DNA of 64,000 bases from Geomonas edaphica (GTDB lineage: Bacteria > Desulfobacterota > Desulfuromonadia > Geobacterales > Geobacteraceae): assembly GCF_004917075.1 (NCBI RefSeq), contig NZ_SSYB01000002.1:62001-126000 (forward strand). The letters run 5' to 3'. Below, in pieces: positions 37,183-46,732 of the stretch. The first letter of the stretch is position 1. Each line of letters opens with the position of its first letter. Under the pieces are notes generated by a model, which made no database searches, was not told where the DNA came from, and saw only the letters and a list, made by a program, of their open reading frames with translations. The translations under genes were made by a program, and so were the position numbers.

Positions 37183-37602
37183 TCAGCGCGTGGGAAGCTC
37201 TGAAGAATTCTGTACGAAGCGGCCGATGGCGCGGTCCATGGTTGAGATGTGGTCGATGAGCCAATTGGTGATGAAGCCGGTCATCGTCGTGACGAGGGGG
37301 GCGGTGAGTCCTTCCACTTTGAGGCGCTCTTTGAGCTTGTTGACCTCTTCCACAAACGCCACGTGCTTGGCGCGGTGCTTGTCGAAGTCGGGGTAGCGCA
37401 CCTGCTGCATCAGCTTCTCTTCGTCTTTGAAGTGGGTGACGGCGTACGCTTCGAGGAACCAGAACATCCTCATGATCTCGTCGGTACTCTGCCGGGACTG
37501 GTAGGCGTCGGCAAAAGCGTTGAACTTGTCGAAAAGAAGCTTGTGCTGGATATCTATCTCAAGCACACCTATGTTCAGATCGTCGTTCCATTGCATCAAC
37601 AT
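37183..37602 (-). CDS. Bacteriohemerythrin
   Basis: This 139-residue single-domain hemerythrin is a non-heme di-iron O2-binding protein. Ligand motifs are in order: IQHK (His20), THFKDEE, FDKHRAKH and the C-terminal IDHI-S-T-MD. Similar proteins in microaerophiles and anaerobes deliver or buffer O2, or bind NO. GGAGGAG lies before the ATG at 37602; Met3 is another possible start. It has its own promoter-like sequence upstream. Confidence 0.93.
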   Translation of the reverse strand: MLMQWNDDLNIGVLEIDIQHKLLFDKFNAFADAYQSRQSTDEIMRMFWFLEAYAVTHFKDEEKLMQQVRYPDFDKHRAKHVAFVEEVNKLKERLKVEGLTAPLVTTMTGFITNWLIDHISTMDRAIGRFVQNSSELPTR

Positions 37603-37631
37603 GGCTCCTCCGGTTAATCACTGCGGGAACT

Positions 37632-37660
37632 TTTATACCTACTCTTCTTTTTGTAATCAA
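37632..37660 (-). promoter_or_regulatory. Promoter for bacteriohemerythrin
   Basis: On the minus strand TTGATT (37660-37655) and TATAAA (37637-37632) are exactly 17 bases apart, about 30 bases before the start codon. The remainder of the 275-base gap to 37877 shows no gene. Confidence 0.6.
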
Positions 37661-37877
37661 TATATTTGTGACTGCCCAAGCAAGAGCAGCGGGTCTTTCC
37701 CCTTGCCTTACGTGGTGAACTGATCGGCCTCGTTGCCCCTTCCTCTCCCCTTCCGCTGTCTAATCCCCGTGCAAATCATTTGCAATGTCACAGTGCGTCA
37801 TGCTATCTCACATTAGAACATTGGGCATTGAAATCAGCTTGTGATGCCGGACCGTCTCAGGTCTGGCGGAGGTAGTT

Positions 37878-38831
37878 GTGGCGAAAAAGGGCAGGGCGGT
37901 AAACAGGCGAAAATCTTCTTCCGGCGGCGGACGCAGGCCGCTTTTTGCACTTCTGGCGGTAGCCGTTCTCATCGGCCTAACCTTCTTGTTGCTCGAGTGG
38001 TTCAAGAAACCGGCGCCGCCGGTGGCTCCCCCGCCGAAACCATCAGTTTCCGCTCCGAAACACCTGCCGTTACCGGAGCGGGTGGCACCCGTGCAGCAGA
38101 AGATGTCCACCGCAGAGGCCACCCCCGCCCTTAAGCAGCACCCGTCTGCGTTGCCGAAAGCGCACGGTCCTGGGCGTCTGGCCATCATCATCGACGACAT
38201 GGGGACGAACCTGCAGGAGTTGAAGACCCTGCAGTCGATCGGTCAGCCGCTTACCTACTCGGTGATTCCGAGCCTAGCCCATGCAAAAGACGTGGCCGAG
38301 GGGGCGCACGCTGCCGGTGCCCAGGTGATGGTGCACATGCCGATGGAGCCCGAGGGGTACCCGAAGCAGAAGATGGAATCGGTTGGGGTGCTGGTATCGA
38401 TGGACGACGAAGAAGTCGCCGGACGGGTGAGGGGGTATTTCCGCACCGTCCCCCATGCCGTAGGTGCCAACAACCACATGGGATCGCGCTTCACCCAGGA
38501 TGCCGGGAAGATGAGGGTGGTTTTGCAGGTGTTGAAAGAGAAGGGGGTATTCTTCGTCGACAGCAAGACCAGTCCCGCTTCGGTGGGGTACCGGGAGGCG
38601 AAGGCCATGGGGATGAAGTGTGCGGCGCGCCAGGTGTTTTTGGACAACGTGCAGGATGAGGCGGCGATCGGCAGGCAGCTAGCCCAAGCCGCGGCCATAG
38701 CAAGAAAAAAGGGTGCGGCGATAGCTATCTGTCATCCGCACCCTGCGACCATGCGAGCCCTGAAGCTCTATATGCCCGAACTTGCCAGAAGCGGTATCAC
38801 CTTCGTCCACGCTTCGGAGCTGGCTTCTTAA
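37878..38831 (+). CDS. Divergent polysaccharide deacetylase (YibQ family)
   Basis: This is a 317-residue protein with an N-terminal membrane anchor (about 20-36, FALLAVAVLIGLTFLL), a Pro-rich linker and a YibQ/DUF610 domain from about 95. GRLAIIIDDMG, SVIPSLAHA, MVHMPMEP, NNHMGSRFT and AICHPHP are the conserved NodB-like motifs. The GTG start is set by GGAGG five bases upstream. The family is periplasmic and expected to act on a cell-wall or exported glycan; the substrate is unknown. Confidence 0.85.
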   Translation: MAKKGRAVNRRKSSSGGGRRPLFALLAVAVLIGLTFLLLEWFKKPAPPVAPPPKPSVSAPKHLPLPERVAPVQQKMSTAEATPALKQHPSALPKAHGPGRLAIIIDDMGTNLQELKTLQSIGQPLTYSVIPSLAHAKDVAEGAHAAGAQVMVHMPMEPEGYPKQKMESVGVLVSMDDEEVAGRVRGYFRTVPHAVGANNHMGSRFTQDAGKMRVVLQVLKEKGVFFVDSKTSPASVGYREAKAMGMKCAARQVFLDNVQDEAAIGRQLAQAAAIARKKGAAIAICHPHPATMRALKLYMPELARSGITFVHASELAS

Positions 38832-38835
38832 CTGC

Positions 38836-38970
38836 CGTTCAACGTTCAGCGTTCAACGTTCAAGAAAACGGTCGCCCTGATCGTCTTCCCGCTACGGCCA
38901 CAGTTCTCGCCGTCAGGAAAAAGACGGCAAGGTTGTCCATGCCGGCGAACGTTGAACGTAGAACGTAGAA
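38836..38970. repeat. GTTCAAC inverted heptamer element (copy A)
   Basis: Tandem GTTCAAC-type heptamers (38836-38864) face their complement (GAACGTTGAACGTAGAACGT, 38947-38966) across about 80 bases. The arms can pair to a long imperfect hairpin. The same design occurs at 50688-50817 and, shorter, at 62848-62910, with unrelated centres. Confidence 0.75.
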
Positions 38971-38977
38971 AGTGTAG

Positions 38978-40351
38978 TTAGAGCTGTCCCGCGATCCTCT
39001 TCTTCAGTCGCGAAACCTCGCGGTACTTCTCGTCCACAAGTATCGAGGCGGGGTTGTCGCCGCTTACCGGGTGAACCATCAAAAACGCGTCGCGCAGTTC
39101 CCCGCCGTACCCGGCCAGGGTCTCCTGCATGATCCCGGAAAATCCGTCGCGCTCCGGCGCGCGGGCCATCGGGTATTTCTTCTTCAATAATTCGCCGCCG
39201 GCGAGGTCGAAGCGGTGGAAATCGATGGTCCCTGCCTCGTCGCCGATACCCGGATTCAGCACGAACACCGACTCCAGGGCGGTCTGGTGGATCATCTGCC
39301 TGGTCGGATCGTCGGCCGGCAGCTGCTTCTCGATCTTGAAAATGGTCGAGATCAGGAAGCCGGTGAAGCAGTCGGCCTCCATGTAGCCGCTCGCCGCCCC
39401 GTCGGAACTCTCGCAGTAGTAGGAGACCTGCGAATCCTGCCCGAGTTCCTTGCCGCAGACAAGGCACTGACTCTTAAGCCCCGAAAGCCTGCCGAAATAC
39501 TCTTCCTTCTTGCGCTTGTTCTCCTCGTGCTGCCACTTGTCGTAGAGCATGGCGCGCGGTTCTTCCGTCTCGTAATACTCCTTGGTGCACCACTGACCGA
39601 GGGCGGCGAACTGGCCGTAGACGTCGGTACCTCGACCGTGGGTGAGAATCGGGTAAATCTTTCCTTCCGGGTTGGTGTTGAGGCTCTCGACCTTCGGACT
39701 TTTCGAGATGAAGATGTCGGAGCAGCGGAAGCCGCGATTGATGGCAAACGCCTTCAAAAGGGTCTTCTGGTCCTTGAACATCCCCTCGAACTTGATGCGC
39801 TCGTCGATGAGGCAGGGGATGAGGGAGAGGCTCTTCCTGTCGAGCCCCCGCTTGTCGAAGAGCTCGAAGATGTTGCGGCAGTTGTCCATGCTGGCCATGT
39901 CCTTGATCGGAACCAGCACCCGGTCCGCCGCGTAGAGCGCGTTTTGGGTCATCACGTCGAGGTCCGGTCGGGTGTCGACGATGAGCACACCCGGGATCTC
40001 CGACATGGCGAGCAGGCGCGCAAGCACCATCGGTCCCTTGAGCGAGCCGCGCAACTCGGGGAGCGCGATCGAGGAGGGGATGTAATTGACCCCGTACTGC
40101 CCGGTGTGCAGGAGGTCACGCCCGCGGGTCTCCAGCAGCAGGTCGGCGACGGAGCCGTTCAACTTCTGTCCCTTGATGGAAAACATCTTGTCGATGGTGA
40201 AATGGTTGTCGAAGGAGAAGATGGAGACCGGAAGGTTCTCGTCCAGTGCCTTCAAAAAGATCGCGAGGTTGGTGGCCAGCGTGGTCTTGCCTACCCCCCC
40301 TTTTTCCGAGGAAACGGTTATTACATAAGGGTAATTTTTCATGGCGCGCAT
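38978..40351 (-). CDS. ParA/MinD-like ATPase with Cys-containing C-terminal region
   Basis: This is a 457-residue protein. Residues 1-250 are a deviant-Walker ATPase: EKGGVGKTTLATNLA at about 16-30, VLIVDTRPDLD and VPIKDMASM. Residues about 270-457 are not part of known ParA or MinD. They hold CLVCGKEL and, after about 15 residues, YYCESSDGAASGYMEADC, arranged like a zinc site. No parB, minC or flagellar partner is adjacent. The alternative start is Met4. A positioning or switch ATPase is likely from the fold; what it places is not readable. Confidence 0.75.
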   Translation of the reverse strand: MRAMKNYPYVITVSSEKGGVGKTTLATNLAIFLKALDENLPVSIFSFDNHFTIDKMFSIKGQKLNGSVADLLLETRGRDLLHTGQYGVNYIPSSIALPELRGSLKGPMVLARLLAMSEIPGVLIVDTRPDLDVMTQNALYAADRVLVPIKDMASMDNCRNIFELFDKRGLDRKSLSLIPCLIDERIKFEGMFKDQKTLLKAFAINRGFRCSDIFISKSPKVESLNTNPEGKIYPILTHGRGTDVYGQFAALGQWCTKEYYETEEPRAMLYDKWQHEENKRKKEEYFGRLSGLKSQCLVCGKELGQDSQVSYYCESSDGAASGYMEADCFTGFLISTIFKIEKQLPADDPTRQMIHQTALESVFVLNPGIGDEAGTIDFHRFDLAGGELLKKKYPMARAPERDGFSGIMQETLAGYGGELRDAFLMVHPVSGDNPASILVDEKYREVSRLKKRIAGQL

Positions 40352-40384
40352 ACTAACATCGAGACGCGGGGACGGTCAACCGGT

Positions 40385-40412
40385 TTGACAGTGGCGCGCG
40401 CCGCGTGATAAA
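40385..40412 (+). promoter_or_regulatory. Sigma-70-like promoter for xseA
   Basis: TTGACA (40385-40390) and GATAAA (40407-40412) are 16 bases apart, 61 bases before the xseA start. Confidence 0.5.
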
Positions 40413-40473
40413 AACGGCTGCAACCTTCAGCACGGTGAGGAGTTTCAGCGTGAAGGAAGATTCAGGAGGCTAG

Positions 40474-41814
40474 ATGCAGCTCTTCAAAGAACGGCGGGTC
40501 CTCACGGTAAGTGCGTTGACGGCGCTGGTGCGCGGCCTTTTGGAGGAGAACTTCGACCAGGTATGGGTCGAGGGGGAAATCTCCAACATCGCCTGCCCGC
40601 AGTCCGGCCACTGCTACTTCACCCTCAAGGACCCCGGCGCCCAGATCCGCTGCGTGATGTTCCGCGGCGCCTTCCGTACTTTAAAGTTCACCCCCCGCGA
40701 CGGGATGCGCGTTGTCCTGCGCGGCCGGATGACCCTTTTTGAGCCGCGCGGCGAGTACCAGCTCTCGGTGGACGCCATGGAGCCGCAGGGGATCGGTGCG
40801 CTGCAGATGGCCTTCATTCAGCTGAAGGAGCGTCTCGCCAAGGAGGGGCTCTTCTCGGAGCTCTACAAGCGTGAGATCCCCAAGCTGCCGCGCAGGATCG
40901 GCGTGGTCACTTCCCCCACCGGCGCCGCCATCCGCGACATCCTCACCGTGCTCTCGCGCCGCTTCGCCAACGTGGAACTCCTTATCGCGCCGGTCCGCGT
41001 TCAGGGGGAGGGGGCGGCGCAGGAGATCGCCGCGGCCATCACCGACCTGAACCGTGTCGGGAACGTCGACGTCATGATCGTCGGGCGCGGCGGCGGGTCC
41101 CTCGAGGACCTCTGGGCCTTCAACGAGGAGGTGGTGGCGCGGGCGATCCACCGCTCCGCCGTTCCGGTTATATCGGCCGTGGGGCACGAGATCGACTTCA
41201 CCATCGCAGACTTCGTCGCCGACCTGCGCGCCGCGACCCCCTCCGCCGCCGCCGAACTGGTGGTAAGAAGCAAGAACGAACTGACCGCCGAGGTGGAAGG
41301 GCTCACGCACCGTCTCGCGGTGGCCCAGTCACGCCGGCTGGAACGCGCCCGCGCCCAGGTCGTCGCCCTTTCCCGCGCCGTCACTGACCCGAGCCGCATC
41401 CTTGGCCACCTCGCCCAGCGGGTCGACTCGCTGGACGCGAGGCTCGTGCGGGAGGCGGGGCTCATCCTCGACGATGCCTCCGAGCGGATCGTCTCCCTCG
41501 CTGCGCGGCTCGCCCGCCAGAGTCCGGCACTCATCCTCGGACAGAACGCGGAGCGCCTCTCCACCTTCACGCTGCGCCTGGACCACGCCATGACCAGGCG
41601 CCTCGCCTGCGCCGCCGAGAGTGTCGGGCTCGCCACCGGGACGCTCAACGCCGTCTCGCCCCTTGCCACCCTTTCCCGTGGCTACAGCATCGCCCGGAAG
41701 CTGCCCGGGCGCGCCGTGGTCACCTCGCACCGCCAGATCGCCCTGGGCGACAGGCTGGAACTCTCCCTCGCCGCTGGCAGCGCGCTCTGCACCGTGGAGG
41801 AAACCCGCGGATAG
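40474..41814 (+). CDS. xseA: Exodeoxyribonuclease VII large subunit
   Basis: This is the 446-residue catalytic subunit of ExoVII, which degrades single-stranded DNA from both ends in repair. The N-terminal OB fold ([22 protein letters not shown]) is followed by the catalytic region with [33 protein letters not shown] and [12 protein letters not shown] coiled C-terminal arm ends in [15 protein letters not shown] sits before the ATG. The small subunit gene follows after about 110 bases, which hold a separate strong promoter. Confidence 0.97.
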   Translation: MQLFKERRVLTVSALTALVRGLLEENFDQVWVEGEISNIACPQSGHCYFTLKDPGAQIRCVMFRGAFRTLKFTPRDGMRVVLRGRMTLFEPRGEYQLSVDAMEPQGIGALQMAFIQLKERLAKEGLFSELYKREIPKLPRRIGVVTSPTGAAIRDILTVLSRRFANVELLIAPVRVQGEGAAQEIAAAITDLNRVGNVDVMIVGRGGGSLEDLWAFNEEVVARAIHRSAVPVISAVGHEIDFTIADFVADLRAATPSAAAELVVRSKNELTAEVEGLTHRLAVAQSRRLERARAQVVALSRAVTDPSRILGHLAQRVDSLDARLVREAGLILDDASERIVSLAARLARQSPALILGQNAERLSTFTLRLDHAMTRRLACAAESVGLATGTLNAVSPLATLSRGYSIARKLPGRAVVTSHRQIALGDRLELSLAAGSALCTVEETRG

Positions 41815-41821
41815 TGAATCC

Positions 41822-41849
41822 TTGACGGTTATTCAACGATCGGTATAAT
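41822..41849 (+). promoter_or_regulatory. Strong promoter between xseA and xseB
   Basis: TTGACG (41822-41827) and a perfect TATAAT (41844-41849) are 16 bases apart, starting 8 bases after the xseA stop. It would drive xseB-ispA-dxs independently of xseA. Confidence 0.65.
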
Positions 41850-41926
41850 AGGCGATCACTTTTTCATTATATAGCGCGGCCGTCGTCCTCATTGGCGCCG
41901 CGGCAGCAAGCAGCACGAGGGATGGC

Positions 41927-42154
41927 ATGGCCGTAGAAAAGTTCGAGACCGCGCTCAAGAAGCTCGAAGACGTCGTGAAGAAGCTGGAAGGGGGAGAACT
42001 TTCCCTCGAGGACTCGCTGAAGGCCTTCGAGGAAGGGGTGAAATATTCCGCCTTCTGCAGCAAGAAGCTGAACGAGGCCGAGCGCCGCGTCGAGCTTCTC
42101 GTGAAGCAGCGCGACGGCAGCCTCACCACAAGGCCTTTTGAAGAGGAAGAGTAA
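41927..42154 (+). CDS. xseB: Exodeoxyribonuclease VII small subunit
   Basis: This is a 75-residue helical protein. KKLEDVVKKLEGGELSLEDS-L and FEEGVKYS match XseB, which forms the multimeric ring arms that bind XseA. The length is usual for the family. It lies between xseA and ispA, the common arrangement. Confidence 0.95.
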   Translation: MAVEKFETALKKLEDVVKKLEGGELSLEDSLKAFEEGVKYSAFCSKKLNEAERRVELLVKQRDGSLTTRPFEEEE

Positions 42155-42159
42155 ATTTC

Positions 42160-42198
42160 CTTTCCCCTCCCCCTAACCCCCTCCCGCAGGAGGGGGAT
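42160..42198. repeat. C/G-tract palindromic repeat between xseB and ispA
   Basis: CCCCTCCCCCTAACCCCCTC followed by CCGCAGGAGGGGG gives a hairpin of the same family as those at 27865-27977 and 36085-36120. Confidence 0.6.
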
Positions 42199-42220
42199 TC
42201 TGGAATACAAGGAAGCCTGA

Positions 42221-43108
42221 ATGGATCTCAAGGAATACCTGAAGCAGAAATGCCAGCTGGTCGACCAGGCGCTGGAGCGCTTTCTCCCAGCCGCCTCCGA
42301 ACTCCCCTCCTCGCTGCACGGCTCGATGCGCTACTCGGTCTTCGCCGGCGGCAAGCGCGTTCGCCCCGTCCTCATGCTCGCCGCATGCGAGGCGGTCGGC
42401 GGCTCGCCCGACGCGGTGATGCCCGCGGCCTGCGCCATGGAGATGATCCACACCTACTCGCTGATCCACGACGACCTTCCCGCCATGGACAACGACGACT
42501 TCCGCCGGGGCAACCCGACCAACCACAAGGTCTACGGCGAGGCGACCGCCATCCTGGCGGGTGACGCCCTCCTGACCGAGGCCTTCATCCTCCTCTCTGG
42601 CGAGGGACAGGGTGGGGACCCCGCGGCGCGCCTCAGGGTGATCCAGGAGATCGCCGTCGCCGCCGGTTCGCGCGGCATGGTCGGCGGCCAGGTGGTCGAC
42701 ATGGAAAGTGAGGGGCGCCACGACGTGGACATGGCCACGCTCTCCTACATCCACACCCACAAAACCGGCGCCCTGATCCGCGCCTCGGTCCGCTCCGGCG
42801 CCATCATGGGGGGGGCGAGCGAGGAGCAGTTCAAGGCGCTCACCCGCTACGCCGACGCCATCGGCCTCGCCTTCCAGATCGCCGACGACATCCTGGACGT
42901 GGAAGGGACCACCGAGGAACTCGGCAAGGACGCAGGCAGCGACCAGGCCCGCGGCAAGGCGACCTACCCGGCCCTCATGGGACTCGAGGCCTCGAAGACG
43001 CGCGCCCAGGAACTGGTACAGATCGCGCTCGACGCCCTCGCCATCTTCGACGACCGCGCCGAGCCCCTACGGGCCATCGCCTCGTACATCGTAAAAAGGA
43101 AATCGTAA
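42221..43108 (+). CDS. ispA: Geranyl/farnesyl diphosphate synthase
   Basis: This 295-residue all-helical prenyltransferase joins IPP to DMAPP or GPP. The first Asp-rich motif IHDDLPAMDNDD (near 85-95) and the second DDILDVEGT (near 222-230) bind Mg-diphosphate. GGKRVRP binds substrate phosphate. The two residues between D's in the first motif are those of short-chain bacterial IspA. It directly precedes dxs, with the dxs ATG next to its stop. Confidence 0.95.
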   Translation: MDLKEYLKQKCQLVDQALERFLPAASELPSSLHGSMRYSVFAGGKRVRPVLMLAACEAVGGSPDAVMPAACAMEMIHTYSLIHDDLPAMDNDDFRRGNPTNHKVYGEATAILAGDALLTEAFILLSGEGQGGDPAARLRVIQEIAVAAGSRGMVGGQVVDMESEGRHDVDMATLSYIHTHKTGALIRASVRSGAIMGGASEEQFKALTRYADAIGLAFQIADDILDVEGTTEELGKDAGSDQARGKATYPALMGLEASKTRAQELVQIALDALAIFDDRAEPLRAIASYIVKRKS

Positions 43109-45046
43109 ATGGCAGGTATCCTCGACGGCATCACCGAACCCAGTCAGCTGAAAGCGCTTTCCCTGCGCGAGCTGGAGACGCTCGCCGAGGAGCTGCGTGC
43201 CCGCATCATCGAGACCTGCGCCGCAAACGGCGGCCATGTCGCGCCGAGTCTCGGCGTCGTCGAGCTCACCATCGCGCTGCACCGCGTCTTCGACTCCCCG
43301 AAGGACAAGATCGTCTGGGACGTGGGGCACCAGGCCTACGCCCACAAGCTTCTTACCGGCAGGAAGGAACGCTTCAGCACGCTGCGGACCCTCGGTGGAA
43401 TCAGCGGCTTTCCCAAGCGTTGCGAGTCGCCGCACGACAGCTTCGACGTAGGCCACTCCTCGACCTCGATATCGGCCGGCGTAGGCTTCGCCGTGGCGCG
43501 CGACCTGAAGAAGGAGCACAACAAGGTACTCACCGTGATCGGTGACGGTGCCATGACCGGCGGCCTCGCTTTCGAGGCGCTGAATCACGCGGGCGAGCTG
43601 AACAAGGATCTGGTGGTCATCCTGAACGACAACGAGATGTCCATCTCGGAGAACGTAGGCGCCCTGTCGAACCTGCTTTCGCGCACCATCACCAGCGAGT
43701 ACGTGCACCGGGCCAAGAAGGACCTGGAGGCCTTTCTCGAGGGTGTTCCCATGTTCGGGCGCTCCGTTTTGAAGATCGCCAAGCGCGCCGAGGAGTCGCT
43801 TAAGACCCTGTTCACCCCAGGCATGCTTTTCGAGGCCTTCGGCTTCGAGTACATAGGCCCCATCGACGGGCACGACATCCCGAAACTCCTTGAGACGCTC
43901 GAGAACGTTAAGCGTTTCGACGACGCGGTGCTCATCCACGTCCTCACCAGGAAGGGGAAGGGGTATCCCCCGGCCGAGGCGAACCCGTCGCTTTTCCACG
44001 GCGTCGGCCCCTTCGACTTAAAGACCGGCAAGGTGCTGAAAGGGAAGGGGGGCGCCGCCTCTTACACCGGCGTCTTCGGTGAGACGGTGAAAAGGCTCGC
44101 CCACGAGGATGACCGCATCGTCGCCATCACCGCGGCCATGCCGGACGGTACCGGGCTCACCCCCTTCGCTAAGGAGTTCACGGACCGTTTTTTCGACGTG
44201 GGTATCGCCGAACAGCATGCCATCACCTTCGCCGCCGGCCTCGCCGCGGAAGGGTTCCGTCCGGTGGTCGCACTCTACTCTTCGTTCTTGCAGCGCGGCT
44301 ACGACCAGCTCTTCCACGATGTTTGCCTGCAGGATCTCCCGGTCACCTTCGCCATCGACCGCGCCGGCGTGGTGGGCAACGACGGCCCCACCCATCACGG
44401 CGTCTTCGACCTCTCCTACCTGCGTGCGGTACCGGGGCTCACCATCATGGCGCCGAAGGACGAGAACGAGCTGCAGCACATGCTGGTGACCGCGCTCTCC
44501 CTTCCCGGCCCAGCGGCGCTGCGCTACCCGCGCGGCAACGGCCTCGGCGTTCCGATGGACCAGATCCTCAAGCCGCTCCCCATCGGCCGCGGCGAACTCC
44601 TCGAGAAGGGGAAGGACGGCGCCATCATCGCCGTCGGCACCATGGTGCAGCCGGCCCGCGAAGCGGCGGCAGCTCTTGCCGCTGACGGGATCGAACTCTC
44701 CGTCATGAACGCCCGCTTCGTAAAGCCGCTCGATGCCGACCTCATCCTCTCGCTCGCCGAGACCGGTTTCCTGGTTACCCTCGAGGACAACGTGGTGCAG
44801 GGGGGCTTCGGCACCGCCGTCCTTGAACTCCTTGAGGAGCGCGGTGTCACCGGCGTTAAGGTGCTGCGCCTTGGCTACCCCGACCGCTTCGTCGAGCAGG
44901 GGGAGCAGGCCGAGTTGAAGGCCGCCTACCGGCTCGACGCCGCCGGCATCGCCGCAAGCATCCGGGAGGCGCGGCGCCCGGCCCCGGCACGCTCCGAAGC
45001 GGCGGCTCCGGTCGGGGAACCCGTCCCGGACCAGCCGCATGCCTAA
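43109..45046 (+). CDS. dxs: 1-deoxy-D-xylulose-5-phosphate synthase
   Basis: This 645-residue thiamine diphosphate enzyme starts the MEP isoprenoid pathway from pyruvate and glyceraldehyde 3-phosphate. [15 protein letters not shown] with NDNEMSI is the ThDP-Mg site; [15 protein letters not shown] and [15 protein letters not shown] are the pyrimidine-domain motifs; a transketolase C-terminal domain follows. A 25-residue Ala/Pro-rich tail is added. The gene starts on the base after the ispA stop and overlaps the next gene by eight bases. Confidence 0.97.
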   Translation: MAGILDGITEPSQLKALSLRELETLAEELRARIIETCAANGGHVAPSLGVVELTIALHRVFDSPKDKIVWDVGHQAYAHKLLTGRKERFSTLRTLGGISGFPKRCESPHDSFDVGHSSTSISAGVGFAVARDLKKEHNKVLTVIGDGAMTGGLAFEALNHAGELNKDLVVILNDNEMSISENVGALSNLLSRTITSEYVHRAKKDLEAFLEGVPMFGRSVLKIAKRAEESLKTLFTPGMLFEAFGFEYIGPIDGHDIPKLLETLENVKRFDDAVLIHVLTRKGKGYPPAEANPSLFHGVGPFDLKTGKVLKGKGGAASYTGVFGETVKRLAHEDDRIVAITAAMPDGTGLTPFAKEFTDRFFDVGIAEQHAITFAAGLAAEGFRPVVALYSSFLQRGYDQLFHDVCLQDLPVTFAIDRAGVVGNDGPTHHGVFDLSYLRAVPGLTIMAPKDENELQHMLVTALSLPGPAALRYPRGNGLGVPMDQILKPLPIGRGELLEKGKDGAIIAVGTMVQPAREAAAALAADGIELSVMNARFVKPLDADLILSLAETGFLVTLEDNVVQGGFGTAVLELLEERGVTGVKVLRLGYPDRFVEQGEQAELKAAYRLDAAGIAASIREARRPAPARSEAAAPVGEPVPDQPHA

Positions 45047-46280
45047 GATCCCCCCGCTCCTCGTTGCCTTTCTGCTTTACGCCGGTCCGGCCCTGGCCGC
45101 CGACCCGCTCGCCCTGAGCGCCAAGGCCGACCAGATGATCGCCAGGGGGGACCTAGCCCAAGCGGTCGACGAACTGAAGGCCGCCACCTCGCTCTTTCCT
45201 TACGACGAAGGGGTGCGGCGCAAACTTGCCTTCACCTACACCGAAATCGCCAAGCGCGACCTGCAGTCAGGGCATTTCTCCGCCGCCGCCGAACACTTCG
45301 GACAGGCGCACGAACTCCTCCCGGCAAGTGCCGAACTGGGACTCATGCGCGGCATCGCGCTTTACCTCGGCAAGGATTACGCGGCGGCCCGCGAGGAGCT
45401 TTTGCAGGCCGGGGAGGGGAGCGAGCCGCTCATCTATCTTGGGAAGATCAGCTACGACACGGGCGACCTCCCCGGCGCGCTCGAGGTGTGGCGGCGGGCT
45501 AAGGGGAAGGACCCCGGCAACAAGACGCTCGAGACCCTGATCGGCAAGGCGGAGCGCGAGCTCCCCGTCGAGTCGCGTATGGACAAGGGGTACAGCTCGA
45601 TGTTCGACCTCTCCTACGACGCCGAGTTGCCGCCGGGGCTCTCCGCCGAGGTGCTGGACGCGCTCGAGAGCGCCTACAACGCGGTGGGCGCCGACCTCGG
45701 CGTCTTTCCTACCACGCGTATTCCGGTCCTGCTCTACACGAAGAAGGACTACAGCAGCGTGACCACCGGGCCGGACTGGTCCGGAGGGCTCTACGACGGC
45801 AAGATCCGCCTGCCGGTTGGTGGGCTCACCCGGGTGACGCCGCAACTGCGCGCCATCATCTTTCACGAGTTCACCCACGTCCTCGTCGCGGAGCTTACCC
45901 ACGGCAACATCCCCACCTGGCTGAACGAAGGTCTCGCCGAAATGGAGGGGCGCAAGGAGTTCGCCCCGCCGCTCCCCCGATTCGGCGCCGTACAAGGGAA
46001 GCACGTGCTGCCGCTTACGTCCCTCTCCCGCGGCTTTGCCGGGATGGGGGGAGAGGAGGCGTGGCTCGCCTACCAGCAAAGCCATGCCATGGCGTCGTTC
46101 ATGGTGCAGCGCTACGGCTGGTACGCCATGCAGCAGTTGCTCAAGTATCTGGGTGAGCGCGCGGGCATCGAAGAGGCCGTCGCCAAAGCTCTTTCCGACT
46201 ACGGGTTGGATCTGGACGGCGTGATGCGTGAGTGGCGTGAGTCGCTGACAGCAACGGCTGCGGGCGACGGTGCCAACTGA
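45039..46280 (+). CDS. Periplasmic TPR protein with gluzincin-type metallopeptidase motif
   Basis: This is a 413-residue protein with a signal peptide (cleavage likely after ALAA). Residues about 25-170 form TPR-like helices ([18 protein letters not shown]). The C-terminal half is a Peptidase_MA-like domain: HEFTH at residues 276-280 and, after about 18 residues, WLNEGLAEM with the third zinc-ligand Glu. The catalytic Glu and both His are intact. An extracytoplasmic protease or a zinc scaffold is possible. It overlaps dxs by eight bases, though its role in isoprenoid synthesis is not evident. Confidence 0.82.
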   Translation: MPKIPPLLVAFLLYAGPALAADPLALSAKADQMIARGDLAQAVDELKAATSLFPYDEGVRRKLAFTYTEIAKRDLQSGHFSAAAEHFGQAHELLPASAELGLMRGIALYLGKDYAAAREELLQAGEGSEPLIYLGKISYDTGDLPGALEVWRRAKGKDPGNKTLETLIGKAERELPVESRMDKGYSSMFDLSYDAELPPGLSAEVLDALESAYNAVGADLGVFPTTRIPVLLYTKKDYSSVTTGPDWSGGLYDGKIRLPVGGLTRVTPQLRAIIFHEFTHVLVAELTHGNIPTWLNEGLAEMEGRKEFAPPLPRFGAVQGKHVLPLTSLSRGFAGMGGEEAWLAYQQSHAMASFMVQRYGWYAMQQLLKYLGERAGIEEAVAKALSDYGLDLDGVMREWRESLTATAAGDGAN

Positions 46281-46354
46281 GTGGTATAGTATGAACTAAG
46301 CCGCAAGTTCGGCAGTATCAGCGGCAGACAGCAAAGCAATAAACGGGAGTTTTC

Positions 46355-46732
46355 TTGATTTACGGCACTGGCGTTGACATCGTTGAAATCGCCCGCTTCG
46401 AAAAGTTCTTGAGAGAGGGCAACGACGGACTGTTCCAGAGACTGTTCACCCAGCGGGAGATCGATTACTGCTCGGTGAAAAAGAACTGCGCCCAGCACTA
46501 CGCCCTGCGTTTTGCGGCAAAAGAGGCATTCCTGAAGGCTCTTGGTACCGGGCTGCGTGACCGGCTTTCCTGGAAAGACATGGAGGTGGTGAACGATCCC
46601 CTTGGTAAGCCTGAGCTGAAGCTGACCGGGCGGGCCGAGGAGCTTTACCGTCAGGCGGGGCTTGCCGGCTGCTTTCTCTCCCTTTCCCATGACGCCGGCT
46701 GTGCCGTCGCCTTCGTGGTACTGGAGCGCTAG
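46355..46732 (+). CDS. acpS: Holo-acyl-carrier-protein synthase
   Basis: This 125-residue enzyme moves 4'-phosphopantetheine from CoA to acyl carrier protein. [13 protein letters not shown] holds the Mg-binding Asp, and [15 protein letters not shown] holds the second metal-binding Glu. The start is a TTG, supported by GGGAG five bases upstream and by the family N-terminus beginning at I-Y-G. The next gene begins on the base after the stop. Confidence 0.95.
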   Translation: MIYGTGVDIVEIARFEKFLREGNDGLFQRLFTQREIDYCSVKKNCAQHYALRFAAKEAFLKALGTGLRDRLSWKDMEVVNDPLGKPELKLTGRAEELYRQAGLAGCFLSLSHDAGCAVAFVVLER

